DNA of 64,000 nt, from assembly GCA_032871835.1 (NCBI GenBank), contig CM065301.1, positions 32,310,405 to 32,374,404 on the forward strand, written 5' to 3'. Within the stretch, counting starts at the first letter, position 1. Each line of letters starts with the position of its first letter. A program made the position numbers and the translations under genes. Below are positions 11,091 through 21,988 of the stretch, piece after piece. The stretch comes from Dipteronia dyeriana. Taxonomy: Eukaryota; Streptophyta; Magnoliopsida; Sapindales; Sapindaceae. The notes beneath the pieces were generated by a model. It worked only from the letters and a program-made list of their open reading frames with translations, made no database searches and was not told the DNA's origin.

Positions 11091-11528
11091 AACACATTCA
11101 CACACTTGAAGTTGAATGCTCATGCATTGGTATGAAAGTAACATGTTTTGGAAAATGCATGATTGGAGACTATATCTATGTAGTTTGCATTCTAGTGTGA
11201 ATTGTGTTTGTATATGTATATGTTTGTATAACATGGATATTGAACTTGATTTTAGTCTTAAATCATTCTTGATTGAGTTTCGGTCATTTCGGTTACTCCT
11301 ACTATTGATTTCAAGTTCAAAGTCAAATGATACTACACTTTCAAACCATGTTGCATACATTGTCTTCGTCTGCGTATATCGAGTCGAATTATTATTTTAT
11401 AGGTTGAGTATCTTATATGTCCATGTCCTTTAGGGAGTCCGGGTTAGTAATCTGTAAACAGATTTGAATTCGAAGTTTGGTGGCTAAAGAACGGTCAAAG
11501 AACGCGAGAGGAACGCAAGGGAAGAGGT

Positions 11529-11637
11529 GCGATGGCATAAGCCATCACTTGGCACCTTCCCGAGATGGCGCGTGGCCATCTCGGCCCCAAAGCCTTCCTG
11601 CCCCGAGATGCCCACGCGCCATCTCAGGGAGGCAGTA
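11529..11637 (+). promoter_or_regulatory. GC-rich inverted repeat module upstream of the Sire-1 promoter
   Basis: A GC-rich island stands in AT-rich LTR. GAGATGGCGCGTGG (11562-11575) is perfectly repeated inverted at 11612-11625. A local 9-bp stem CGAGATGGC/GCCATCTCG spans 11561-11583, and GATGGC-ATAA-GCCATC lies just upstream. TATA-like TTTTAAAACC follows about 40 bp later. The promoter role is inferred. Confidence 0.6.
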
Positions 11638-12244
11638 AGGCATGAGGGGAAAATAGTCTTTTGGTTGTTCTCTTTTAAAACCTCTTCTTCCCTCTCATTC
11701 ATTAGAAGTTAAAACAAGTTGAGAAAAACGAATTTGAAGAACAAGTGCAGAATTTTTCTCTCAACATTTTGAATTTTGTTTTTGTGATAACTTCTTAATT
11801 TCTACTCCGAATCACTTGATTCAAAAACCGATTTCGAGTGTCTTGACGATTTCTACAAACCCCAATAATTTCTAGAACCAAATAATGTCTAGATTTTTCG
11901 TAGTGATCAGATCTTCAGTTCTTGATTTTCATCCTTGTTTGTAAAATCATCTTCTTCTTAGTTTTCTTCTTAGATCTTCTTATTGATTGATGCTATTTGA
12001 TTAAGAAGCATGACTATGATAATTTTGATATCGTTTTGTGGTTTGTTGATTTTATTTTCAAGTTTAGCTAGATATGTGATAAATTGAATGATTTGTGCTA
12101 AACATGATAAACATGAAATTACTTCTAGAAATCTTTTGTTCTTATGCTTGATTGACTATTTCTAGATCTAATTTCATTTTCTAAGAACTAGATTGTGTTT
12201 CAATTGGTGTCTATATCTTCATATCTATGTTCTTAGTTGATAAC

Positions 12245-14735
12245 TGTTAGAATTATGCTCGATAGCAAGAGTGTAATATTGTAATTAACAATCTTTTCAT
12301 ATGAATAAAGTGATTTTTAGTTTAACAAATCTTATAGCATTTATAGTTTAATTATTATAATTGTCAAAAGTAAATAATCATAAGGTCAAAAGATTATGAG
12401 AAAAGAAGAATTGTTCATACATCTAGATATGTATGAGGTAAACACAATTCTTTAGTAAGTCTTGAATAATATTCACAACTTAAGATAGAAGGTTGGATGC
12501 CTTTATCTTGTCAAAGTTGTAGATTCTTTTGCTAGCATTTGAGTGGGATCAAATGTGTTATGATGAGTCTAAAATCATCAAAGTGTGGTGCCCTTGGGCA
12601 AAAGAATCTAGTGCACTAGGTGCATTGAATATGATCACAATGAAATACTTAATCTAGAACCGTCAATAGATAAAAGTTTTTCATTTGAAGACAATCGGAG
12701 AGTCTATCTCAATCCTGAGATAAATGATGGACTTATGGTTGCAAGTGTTATTATTTGAGCTATCAATGAGTACGATTATATAGCATAGTCTATCCTCGAT
12801 AGTTTGGTGGTATTCATTTGTTAATCGATAGAGGACTTCATTGATAGATATGGACATCATGGCTCCATTTATTGAATGAGAGTAGAATACCATCATATGG
12901 ATGTTTTAAGGTATTTGATATTAAATCTTAACGTTAAGTTTTCAATAGTGTCTATTGAAACATGTCTTCTGGACAAATCAAAATATCCAAGTTCAAAATG
13001 TGGTCATATGAGTAAATATGGTAACTTTGAGAGCTATAGACGGTCTATAAGCTCTTGGCGATTACTGGTATTCTTCGCGAGGATACATTTTCTCCAATAA
13101 GGTTGTCTAGGGTACGAATGAATAACATCAACTTATTTTATCTTTATTTAAGAGTTTAATTTTAGTTCTTTAGTGGAATGAACTAAAATTAAATAGATCG
13201 GACCTAAGTGAATCATTTGTTGATTGTGATTGGGTTGTGTCTATTGGAGCTTAAATTTAGATAGCCCACCAAGATCCCCAATCCACACGAACTTGCATGG
13301 ATCACTTGATATATTCTAGCGGACCAATAGGGGTCCATCTAGAATTGTAATAAGGCTTGTGAACTTGTTTCTTTTTTTTTAAGAATAGGCCTAGTTCACA
13401 TGTGGACTTTTTATTAAGGTCCAATGGATTTAATAAAATAAGAAAAATAATATATGGCCTTTATACTAGGTATGGGCGGCAAAGGCTATGGTGAATAGCT
13501 TATATATATTATTTTTATTTTATTATTATTTAATTTAATCGAAATTAATTAATTTGTTGATTAATTAATTATTTAATTAAAAGTCAAAATCTTTTCCTAT
13601 TAGGAGATGGTCTCCTAAAACTATACTATTATTGGTAGTATAGTTAATGTTAAAGACTATATTTGATAAGTAGATAAATAAAAGGAGTTATTTATCTAAT
13701 CAAATTAGGAAGTCTTTTATATGGTTACAAATACACTATTGAGTTGGATTAGGAGTCTTGGTGTATGAAAGAATTCTTTTTGGAAAAGAATTCTTTTTGG
13801 AAAAGAATTCTTGATCGCCAAGTAAAACTACTTAGTGGTAGAATTCTTTTTTGAAAAGGATTCATAACCACCAAGTTAATCTACCTAAGGATAGGATTCT
13901 TGTCCATCAAGTAATCCTTCTTAGGAAAGATTGAAATCTCCTAATCTATAACAAAGACATGAAATTTGGTTATCACATATGCAATATGGGATAGGATAGA
14001 TTTTTTTTAGATAAGGATTCTAACTACCAAATAAATCCACCTAAAGAAAGGATTCTTGCCAACCAAGTGAATCCTTCTTAGGAAAGGATTTATGATCCTA
14101 TATATATGGAAGAGAATTTTGGTCATGTCTAAGGTGATTTAGAGGTGAATTCTGCCAAACTCAAGTTTTCTAAGAGAAGAATTTGGTTATAGGAATTTTA
14201 AGGGAAAAAATATGATTTTACTCAAGACAAATTCAATCATCTCTAAGCAGTAGTGTGGGAATTTGGCCAAGTAGAGAAAAAAGGTGAATGTTTATGTATT
14301 CGATAGTATACTAATATCCTTTACATCAAAAAGGTTTTGTGTACAACATCAAATCAAGGTTCATGCGAGTTTCAATCAAATTGATTGATAATTCACAAGT
14401 GACCGGACGTTCTTGGATTTTTCTCTTGGAGAATATTTGTAACTAATGAAGAAAAGATTTTTTGCTTTATCTCCATCCTCAGGAATACAATTTAAAAAAA
14501 GGGAGCCCACACTCCTAGGTGATTCATGTTCGTGATTGGAATGGAAGATCTTGTGGAATCAATTCGGCGCTTGTTCAATCGTCACACGAAAAAGGTACGA
14601 TACTTTTATATACATCAATTAATCTAGGGTTAAGGTTCTCGTTGTATAAAAGGGAATTTTTTTTATTTATACACAAACCCTAATTTCTTTTTTTTTCACA
14701 CTTCCGTTGCGTTTATAAACCATTTTTTCCCTACA
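12245..14735 (+). mobile_element. Complete CopA solo LTR, TSD ATAAC
   Basis: The 2491-bp unit starts TGTTAG and ends CCCTACA, flanked by ATAAC at 12240-12244 and 14736-14740. The 3' LTR of Sire-1 keeps the empty site (TTGATAACATGCTTAGG near 31917), so the insertion is proven by comparison. No PBS, coding region or polypurine tract is inside, so it is a solo LTR left by LTR-LTR recombination. It is the reference copy for the family. Confidence 0.95.
13760..14108 (+). promoter_or_regulatory. CopA tandem palindrome array and TATA box (solo LTR)
   Basis: Several ~40-bp units share ACCAAGTNAATC and GGAAAGGATTCTTG, each carrying arms of the type AATCCTT/AAGGATT. The array ends at CCTATATATATGG (about 14097-14109), a strong TATA. 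Unit number is higher here than at 4390-4520. The promoter role is inferred from position and TATA. Confidence 0.6.
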
Positions 14736-14934
14736 ATAACATGCTTAGGTTTTCAAGATACATTTGTGATTGCTCTTTGAAAGTATAATCTAGCTATCTA
14801 GTTGCATGTCCATAGAATTTGTTGATCATCATTTTCTATGTTGAGTTTTTGTTTGTGTTTTGCATTCATGATCACTTAGATGCCTTGTGAAGAGGTAGGA
14901 AGTCTCATATCTTAGAGTGATTCTTTGCTTTGAG

Positions 14935-15160
14935 CAATTGGAAGTCTTAGCTAGAGTCGGGAGGACTTGGATAGCTAAGCAAGTGGAAGTCTCGACAAGA
15001 GGTGTGAGACCTTGGATTGTTTAGCAAGGAAGTCTCAACTAGAGTCGGGAAGACTTAGATAGCTAAGCAAGAAGTCTTGCCTAGGGTCAGAAGGATCCGG
15101 ATAGGTGAGCAAGGAATCTTCCTAGAGATAGGAGGTCTTGGATAGGAAGTCGGCTTAGTA
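14935..15160 (+). repeat. ~45-bp tandem array in the Sire-1 R/U5 region
   Basis: Repeats contain GGAAGTCT, CTAGAGTCGGGAGGACT and GATAGNTNAGCAAG. Each has the short palindrome GAGTC-GGGAG-GACT(C). Versions also occur in the 3' LTR (about 32105-32320) and in both SireN LTRs (about 15950-16210 and 22480-22740). It lies downstream of the promoter, so it should be transcribed. Confidence 0.7.
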
Positions 15161-15408
15161 GATCACTAGGTTCAAGGGTAGAGTAAGAGTGATAGCTTGA
15201 AGAGCATATGTTCATTGCTTGAGTGTGTAACTCTTATTTGAAATAGTGGATTTGCTTTCGCCGGTGGTTGTGGTATCAACCCGTGGATGTTTCCACTTCG
15301 GAGCTTTACCATGTAAATATTGTGTGTCATTGTTTGCAATTTTCAATAAGCATTATTAAAATTGCATTGTTTTAAAAGAAAACAAAAATTGGAGCATATA
15401 CCTATTTA

Positions 15409-15433
15409 CCCCCCCCCCCCCCCCCCCCCCCCC
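15409..15433 (+). repeat. Poly-C tract (25 C) near the LTR 3' end
   Basis: The run lies in the fixed context CCTATTTAC-Cn-GTCTAGGTA. The same site has 18 C in the Sire-1 3' LTR (32572-32589). On the opposite strand the SireN LTRs have 16 G (15484-15499) and 7 G (22029-22035). The length is unstable between copies and may also reflect assembly error. Confidence 0.8.
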
Positions 15434-15442
15434 GTCTAGGTA

Positions 15443-16836
15443 TGAAAATACAAACACGGTTAAATGCTCAAGGCTAACCTAGAGGGGGGGGGGGGGGGGT
15501 GAATAGGTTAGACACCTTTTACGACTCCCTTAGAAACAAATAAAAGTTTGTCCCCTCTATATTGCTTGTATCAAAAAATATATATCAATTAAAGACACTT
15601 AATCAATATATAAAACAAGTAAAGTGTGATGCAAACAAGTAATCATAACACATACACAATCTCTATTATAGAAAGGAAGTCAACTTACATATAGAGTTCT
15701 ATCCATAGTATTCAAATAATAAATACAAATATAAGAGAGATAGGGATAGAGAAAATTTGACACAAGATATAACGTGGTAAACATCCGAAGAAGAAACATC
15801 CAAGGGTTATCAACAACCGGCAAACAAAATCCACTAGTAGATAAGACAAGTACAATCTCTCAAGTGACCCATTAACCTAGAAATTACCCTTCTATCCTAC
15901 TCATGAAGATGTTGCCCTCTTGCTCAAAAATCCGAGGCCTCACACCTCTTATCAAGACTTCCTCTCTCACCCTTCTAGATCCTCACGACCCTAGGCAAGA
16001 CTTCTTGCTCAACTATCTGAGTCCTTTCGACTCTAGTCAAGACTTCCTCGCTCACCCTTCCAAATCCTCACGACCCTAGGTAAGACTTCTTGCTCAACTA
16101 TCCGAGTCCTCCCGACTCTAGTCAAGACTTCCTCGCTTGACAATCCGAGATCTCCCACCTCTTGCCAAGACTTTCTTGCTCAACAACATAGGTCTCACAC
16201 CTATTGTCAAGACTTCCTTCTCACAAGGCATCTAGGTGATCATGAATTCAAAACGTAAACAAGCACGCAAAATAGAATGTTATGATCAACACATCCTATG
16301 GAAAATACTAGACATGAGCATGAATGCACAAAATAAATGTAGTCTAGTAAACCATGCATGTTTAATCTATCTAGATCATGTAAGATATGTTCAATATTAA
16401 TTACAACCTAGATACATGCATAGATCTAAAACTTGAATCACAAGATATGATCAATTAACACATAATCAAGTTTAAATCTCATAAAACAAAAACATGCTAA
16501 AATCCTATGACAAAGTCATTTAGAATAAAGCTAAAGTTCTAGAGCATATTTCCTATTTATAGATTAAACAAAGCACATGAATAGCTTAAAAGAAGACAAG
16601 CACATGTATCATTATGAGATTTCGGCCAAAGAGAGCCTAATAAATGTGAGAAACTATTTTTCACAAAATCAATCAATCAAAGATCATCAAATAGTCCTAG
16701 AATCAAAGCTAGCACAATACAATCCCAAACATGTGAAAACATAGGCAAAATCAAAACCTAACTCAACATGTGAGATTTCAATTGAAACTTAATCTAGCTT
16801 TAAATGAGTTCAAAACTCAAATCAAAACAATCACAA

Positions 16837-16891
<55 letters not shown>

Positions 16892-16924
16892 GTTGAAGAA
16901 GAAAACCAAAGGCAATTGACCACA
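15443..16924 (-). repeat. SireN 3' LTR, lacking ~1.1 kb of U3
   Basis: It starts TGAAAATAC and is collinear with 21989 onward of the 5' LTR, with several percent divergence by eye. It stops at CAATTGACCA(CA), whereas the 5' LTR continues for about another 1.1 kb to CCTAACA. The missing piece includes the GC module and TATA. The polypurine-like tract lies within about 20 bp of the break, so the deletion removed the start of U3. Confidence 0.85.
16838..16891. repeat. (CA)n(TA)n microsatellite in the SireN 3' LTR
   Basis: About 19 CA units are followed by TA units. The homologous site in the 5' LTR (23372-23425) has fewer CA and a longer interrupted TA tract, so it changed after insertion. Confidence 0.9.
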
Positions 16925-16933
16925 AATACATGT

Positions 16934-16944
16934 ATCTCCCCCTC
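16934..16944 (-). other. SireN polypurine tract candidate
   Basis: The minus strand reads GAGGGGGAGAT directly upstream of the 3' LTR. It matches the AAAGGGGGAGAT of Sire-1. It would prime plus-strand DNA synthesis. Confidence 0.65.
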
Positions 16945-17167
16945 AATACATGCCAAAACATAAGAATTCTTAACCAAATCTTAAGACTAATTATTACATG
17001 TCATTGAAAGTTCAAAAGTTCACAAAAACAACATAAAAAGAAACTAAGTAACTGGCATCTCTTTCTCCCCCTTTTTGACAAGTAATGATGCCAAAAGTTA
17101 AGAAATAAACCTCAAGACTCAAATACTAGCTACTTGTTCCACCAAAGAAAGGTGTGCAACTAGTTGA

Positions 17168-18186
17168 TCAAACATAATGCTTGAGAGGTGGTGTTGAACT
17201 TGAATCAATGCACTCCTCCAACTCTTTTATCCTAGTATCTTGTTGAACAACTATAGCACTAAGTTCATTAACCTTCTCCTTCAATTGTATAGCCCAATTC
17301 GGAAGAATGTTTGTGCTAATCACATGACTATCAACTTGAGAACTACTAAATAGTCCAAAAGTATCATAAGTCTTACCCTTATTCTTATATGACATGTATG
17401 ACACACTTTTATCACAATACTTTTCCAAGGGTTGAACTAACACATCATCTTCTCTACTCTTCACCCCACGAGCTAGACACAATGAAGTAAAAAACCCCGG
17501 TAATGCAAGCTTTTTATCACCTCTAGTAGAGAAAGCCGCACTATCAATGTAATACATGAGAAGATCTCCAAGGTTTATAGGTTGATTAGTTACCAAGGCA
17601 TACACTATTTTGATCTTGTCCTTATTCAACTCGGTTGAATTTGAAGATCCAATAATGTTATGCAAATGAATAGATGCCAAAATGCACTAGCCTTAGTTAA
17701 ATCATGTTGACTAATATATGCTCTACCTTTCCACTCAAAAGAAGCATTTTCACAAAGAGTTCTACCCACGATATTTAGATTCTCAATGACATCCACATCT
17801 AGAAAACTAGAATCTATATCATTAGATAGCCCAAGAACCTTGTTAATGTTTTCCGGGTTAACTCTAAACACAACACCCCTAATTTCCATCAAAGCATCTA
17901 ATAAGGTGGCACTTTCTCTATATTCAAGATAAAACTCTGTAACAAGAGTATCATTCACAACTCTTAACATGCTCACCCAAGATTCCCAATTTCTATCCTT
18001 TAAGCACTTAAGAACATAAGAATCTTTACACTTACCAAAGTCAATGCCTCTCTCTTGAAATATCTTCTTTGTTCCAAAGATCCCTAAATCTTTTGTCATT
18101 GAAGCTTTGGATCCTTTTGAAGTAGACTTGGCTTTCACAACGGGATTCAATTGATTTCCACTTTCGGTAATCTTAGTTCTTCCCAT
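17168..18186 (-). pseudogene. ORF-X: 'putative plant transposon protein'-like gene in the env-like position
   Basis: Two overlapping minus-strand frames (18186-17626 starting MGRTKITESG; 17680-17168) join into one ~340-residue protein interrupted by a single one-base frameshift near 17640-17680. The N-part has a short basic region, then ERGIDFGKCKD, TEFYLEYRES and RGVVFRVNPENINKVLGLS; the C-part has KIVYALVTNQPINLGDLL and LPGFFTSLC, then a coiled coil (LKEKVNELSAIVVQQDTRIK). This order matches the plant-specific 'putative plant transposon protein' domain as I remember it (Pfam PF20167); the function is unknown. It lies on the element's strand between gag and the 3' LTR. It has no signal peptide or membrane segment, so it is not an envelope protein. 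Apart from the frameshift it is the best-preserved coding region in the window. Confidence 0.7.
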
Positions 18187-19861
18187 TTGTTCTTGTGTTA
18201 TAAGATGCTATATACATACAACAAAAGTGAGTAAAAGACAAAACTAGCATATTAGTCACAAAGATATAAAAACAAAGACATATGACTTAAGAATGAATCA
18301 TCATGCAAGACACGAATAGTGAGTAATATCTTACAAGTATCATTAAGTCAAAATATGCCAACCTGTAACAAAATGAAGCATGTGAACATATTGTAAATGA
18401 GAACAATGTCTAGCATACAATGCTCCCCCTTGATAAATGCTATAACTAAAATCAATGATAGCATAAAGTTCACAAAGATGTTCACACAATCACACATTCA
18501 AGCAATTTGAAGAAATATCAACAAGATAAGCTTCATATGCTAAGAGAGATACACATATTTTTCAAGTTCTCTCATAATTCTTCTACAATTGCTAAAATAT
18601 CATCATACTCATAAACAAAGTGTGTGTGTGAGAGAGATATGCTTCAAATATATATCAAGAAGTAGTTTGATAATCAACATGCAAACAATTTCCAACAACT
18701 ATTCATCTTAAGCTTTTTCCATAAAAAGTCAAACCGATTATCATCCGGAATTTTTACTTTTAAGAGAATAGATTTCAATATATGAGTGTGTGTGTGAATG
18801 TGGCTCATCATCCCATTTCTGTTTTTCAACCGGAGCCCATTTGATTTTCAACTATACTCATTTTTAAGCCTTCCTCATTTTCTTTTTAGGCTTTGAATCA
18901 AAGATTTTTTTTTAATGATTCCATTTCAACACTTCTTTGATTTTTCCATTTTTTTAAACATAAACAAAATTCACTTCACGGTGGCTTTCACTCATCACAA
19001 TAGTGTAGCTCTTTCCAACATTGGGTAGCTTTCACAACCAATGTGTGTAACCCTTTCCATGAAGGTGCTTGTTGAGTTCTATGTATTTGTCTAAGCAAAA
19101 TGGATACTAACCATAGGTCATTTTAAATATACTTAAACACAAAAACTTTAATGTGTATCCAATGTTTACATATTAGTAAACTCAACTTACTAGCAAAACA
19201 TATAAGAGAAGCAAGGTGCAATTTTTGAAAACTAAGATTTTATGGCTCATAAGCACATGATCTAAGAGCAATAAGTAGAGACTTATTCAAGATCATTACT
19301 TCTCTAATGAGTAGCTTTCAAAGAATATGAAGCTCATATTTTCAAAAGTAATGCCACTCAATATATACTGTACATAAACAATCATCAAAATTAAGATCAA
19401 TGTGAACAAAATCACTATTAGATCCTAAAATAGCAAATGTCAATGAGAACCATATGTATGCTATACCAAATTCTCTAATATGACATGTAATGAGATGTAT
19501 ATCAAAATTTGAGTCAAAATATGAATATCTTAAAGAGCATGCATTAGAGTATAGAGATACCTTTTGCATATTATATTCACCAAATATCATACTTTCTCCC
19601 TTTTTATGAGCACTCTTGCCTTGAATGTCCTCATGACGATGTTTCACAACAAGAGTACAAAAAGCATAATATCTCAACTCAATCAACACATGTATAAAAA
19701 GAACTTCTCTAAAGTTAACCAACAAATTTTGACCATCTTAACAAACATGATGTGAGATAACCAAGTTCATATCAATACATGGAGTATTAAAAGCTAGCAA
19801 GCAAGAATTCTAAACACAATTGATATATTGCCTTAAAGCTACCTCACATGTGCTTCTTATA
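18187..19861 (-). other. SireN non-coding region (post-pol remnant)
   Basis: From about 19330 down to about 18720 the minus strand is alignable with the Sire-1 region after RNase H (about 29010-29600): shared landmarks are GACCTATGGTTAGTATCC, ATAGAACTCAAC and GATGATAATCGGTTTGAC. So pol was removed between the gag end (19862) and this region. At 18421-18429 the minus strand has a further AAGGGGGAGC tract. The frame at 19342-19725 has no recognisable motif and I do not support it as a gene. Confidence 0.7.
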
Positions 19862-21812
19862 TTAGTGATAAGAGCACTCACCGTTGAACCACTTGTTCTT
19901 GGGTGTACCTACACAAACATTTCCAATATCATCATTGACAACAATGTTAAATCTAGAGTAAAGTCCTTCAATGACTTGATTAACAAGAATATCATTAACA
20001 CAATCTTCCTTGACATTTTCAACACAAGCTTTGTCAAGTTGTACAAGATTAGTTTTCTTTCTACTCCAAAACTTCTTTTCATGCTTAGCAATATTATCAT
20101 GTTTTTCAACTTTCAAATCCTTAGCATGTTCAAGTTGAAGTTTAATCTTCTTATCTCTAGATTCATTTCCTAATTTGCATTTTTTCAATATATTTATAAC
20201 ACCAAGGCCTAATGTGATCTATTGTGTTGCAATAGTGGTAAATTGGAATAAAAGATGAGATTGTACCTTTTGGAGTTGAACTAGCTTCACTAGAAGTTTG
20301 CAAAGATACATTGTTCGCCAACTTCTTCTTGGCTTTTGATCTTCTCTTCTTGTGTGGTTTCTTATCAATCACGACTTCATCCAGGTGAGTAGGAAGTGGT
20401 AATTCCAAGAGCTCATCTTCAACTACCAAGTCGTTTTCACCACTATGAGAGTTAACAAGATTTCTAACACTAGACACACTTACCGAATCATTCACTAAGT
20501 CCTTAATGGCCTCCTTAGCCGTGCCTATCTCTTCCATTAATTCTTGTTCTCTCTTCTTCAAAGAAGATATCACATTATCCTTCTCAAGGTTTATCTTTTC
20601 ATGTTCTCCAAACTTCTTCAATATATCACCTTTCTCACCTAGAAGCCTATGAGTGACAATCACAAACTCATCTAGTTGTTTCTTGATCAAATCATCCTTC
20701 TCAACTACCTCTCTTAGAGCATTATCTCTATCTTCTTCAAGCTTCTCTATCTTAGCTAACAACTCATGATTAGTAGGAATGGAACTAGAGATTCCATGAT
20801 GATTTGCGTCAAAGTTCTTGTTCAAAGATATTGTACCATCAACATTTAGTGGAGAATGAGAAGCCGTTAGAGCTACAAAGTTGCTCACCAACTCTTCATC
20901 ACTTGAAGAATCACTACTAGAACTCTCATTATCACTAGAATTATCATCACTCCAAGTAGCCACCAACACTTTGCCTTTCTTAGATAGCTTCTTGGTGCAC
21001 TCACTAGCAAAGTGATCAAAACCATGACAATTGTAGCATTGAACATCTTTCTTGTTCATGGCTTGACTATTCTTCTCATTCCTTGAAGATGATGTTTTCT
21101 TAACTCCCTTTTCCTTAGAAGACTTGCCTCTAGGTTTGGCATTCTTCTTTAGAAACTTCTTGAACTTTCTAACCAAAAGATTCATCTCTTTATTTTCATC
21201 ATCACTCTCCTCAATAGCATTGAGAGCGATTCCCTTACTCTTAATATTTGGCTTCAAGCACATTGTATAAGTTTGGAGAGACCCAAGCAACTCATCAATG
21301 TTCATGCTATCCACATCCTTGCTTTCCTCAATGGTCGTCACCTTTGATTTATATCTCTTAGGAAGAGACCTAAGGATTTTCCATTTTAAACACTCTTTTG
21401 AGATCAGTACTCCAAGTGCTTGACATTGGTTAGCAATGTTAAGAAGCCGAAATTGGAAGTCTTTAAACTTTTCTTCTTCACCCATACTTAAACCTTCAAA
21501 TTATGATGCCAACATTTGAAGCCTTGATTTCTTCATCGTTAAGGTTCCTTTATTAGTAACTTGGAGAGTATCTCAAGCTTCCTTTGGGGATTCAAGATTT
21601 TGAATGTAGGAGAATTGATGCCCATCAACTCCTCCAAAGATGGCATTCATATCACGATGGTGCCATTTAGCAACCTCAAACTCATTCATTGTCCATTCAC
21701 TCCTTGGCTTGAGTATCATGGCTCTATCCTCTTGAACCTTGGTAGGAGGACTATAACCTTCTTCCACTACTATCCAATCCCTTTCATCAATAGAGCGGAT
21801 GTAGGCTTTCAT
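19862..21812 (-). pseudogene. SireN gag
   Basis: The main minus frame (21812-20163) has a UBN2-type N-terminus (SEWTMNEFEVAKWHHRDMNA), GEEEKFKDFQFRLLNIANQC, an acidic/serine-rich part after the knuckle CYNCHGFDHFASEC (CX2CX4HX4C), a long coiled coil (about 20500-20760) and a second knuckle-like YHYCNTIDHIRPWC whose first Cys is Tyr. Two stops break it: TGA at 21573-21575, where a Trp codon is expected after PKEA, and TAA near 21500. A frameshift near 20165 leads into a basic tail ending at 19862. It is the SIRE-type Gag; the sequence then leaves pol entirely. Confidence 0.9.
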
Positions 21813-21974
21813 CCTTAACTACCAATACTCATAGTTAGTGCCTCAAAGTAATGGTGGCCTAGTATTTGAGTCTCTTTCCGCCATTACATCATCTTGTAAA
21901 CCCATGACTTTAAAAGCTTTGCAAAAATCGTGAATGTATCACATGGGCTCTCACTAAGTACAATCTAATGTCCT

Positions 21975-21987
21975 GCTCTGATACCAA
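21975..21987 (-). other. SireN primer binding site
   Basis: The minus strand reads TTGGTATCAGAGC one base from the LTR end. It is a perfect initiator-Met tRNA complement, identical to that of Sire-1. Confidence 0.93.
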
Positions 21988-21988
21988 T

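Larger units (their letters stand above)
10713..12244 (+). repeat. Sire-1 5' LTR, first part
   Basis: It starts TGTTAGGTTTTAGATTTGTG and is collinear with the 3' LTR from 30390. It contains a ~58-bp tandem array and a GC-rich inverted repeat module. It is cut at 12244 by the CopA solo LTR (TSD ATAAC 12240-12244). Frames in it, such as the one at 11116-11433, recur in both LTRs but look like LTR sequence, not genes. Confidence 0.92.
14741..15442 (+). repeat. Sire-1 5' LTR, second part
   Basis: Collinear with about 31925-32600 of the 3' LTR. It holds a ~45-bp tandem array (about 14935-15160) and a run of 25 C (15409-15433). It is cut at 15442 by SireN, whose TSD AGGTA lies at 15438-15442 and 24570-24574. 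The last 32 bp of the LTR are at 24575-24606. Confidence 0.92.

Noticed and set aside
11116..11433. ORF present in both Sire-1 LTRs (also 30795-31211)
   Set aside because: Conservation is explained by LTR duplication; it is U3 sequence upstream of the promoter, with differing ends in the two copies.
12245..14735. A DNA transposon or MITE, because of the TGT...ACA ends and palindromic interior
   Set aside because: The ends, 5-bp TSD and PBS-adjacent copies at 9195 and 43279 show it is the LTR of CopA.
15940..16215. CRISPR-like regular repeats
   Set aside because: Tandem LTR repeats with no unique spacers, in plant DNA.
17168..18186. Retroviral-type envelope gene
   Set aside because: No signal peptide, transmembrane segment or Cys pattern; motifs fit a plant transposon-associated domain.
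19342..19725. 127-codon minus-strand ORF in SireN as a gene
   Set aside because: No motif; it overlaps DNA that is non-coding in Sire-1.
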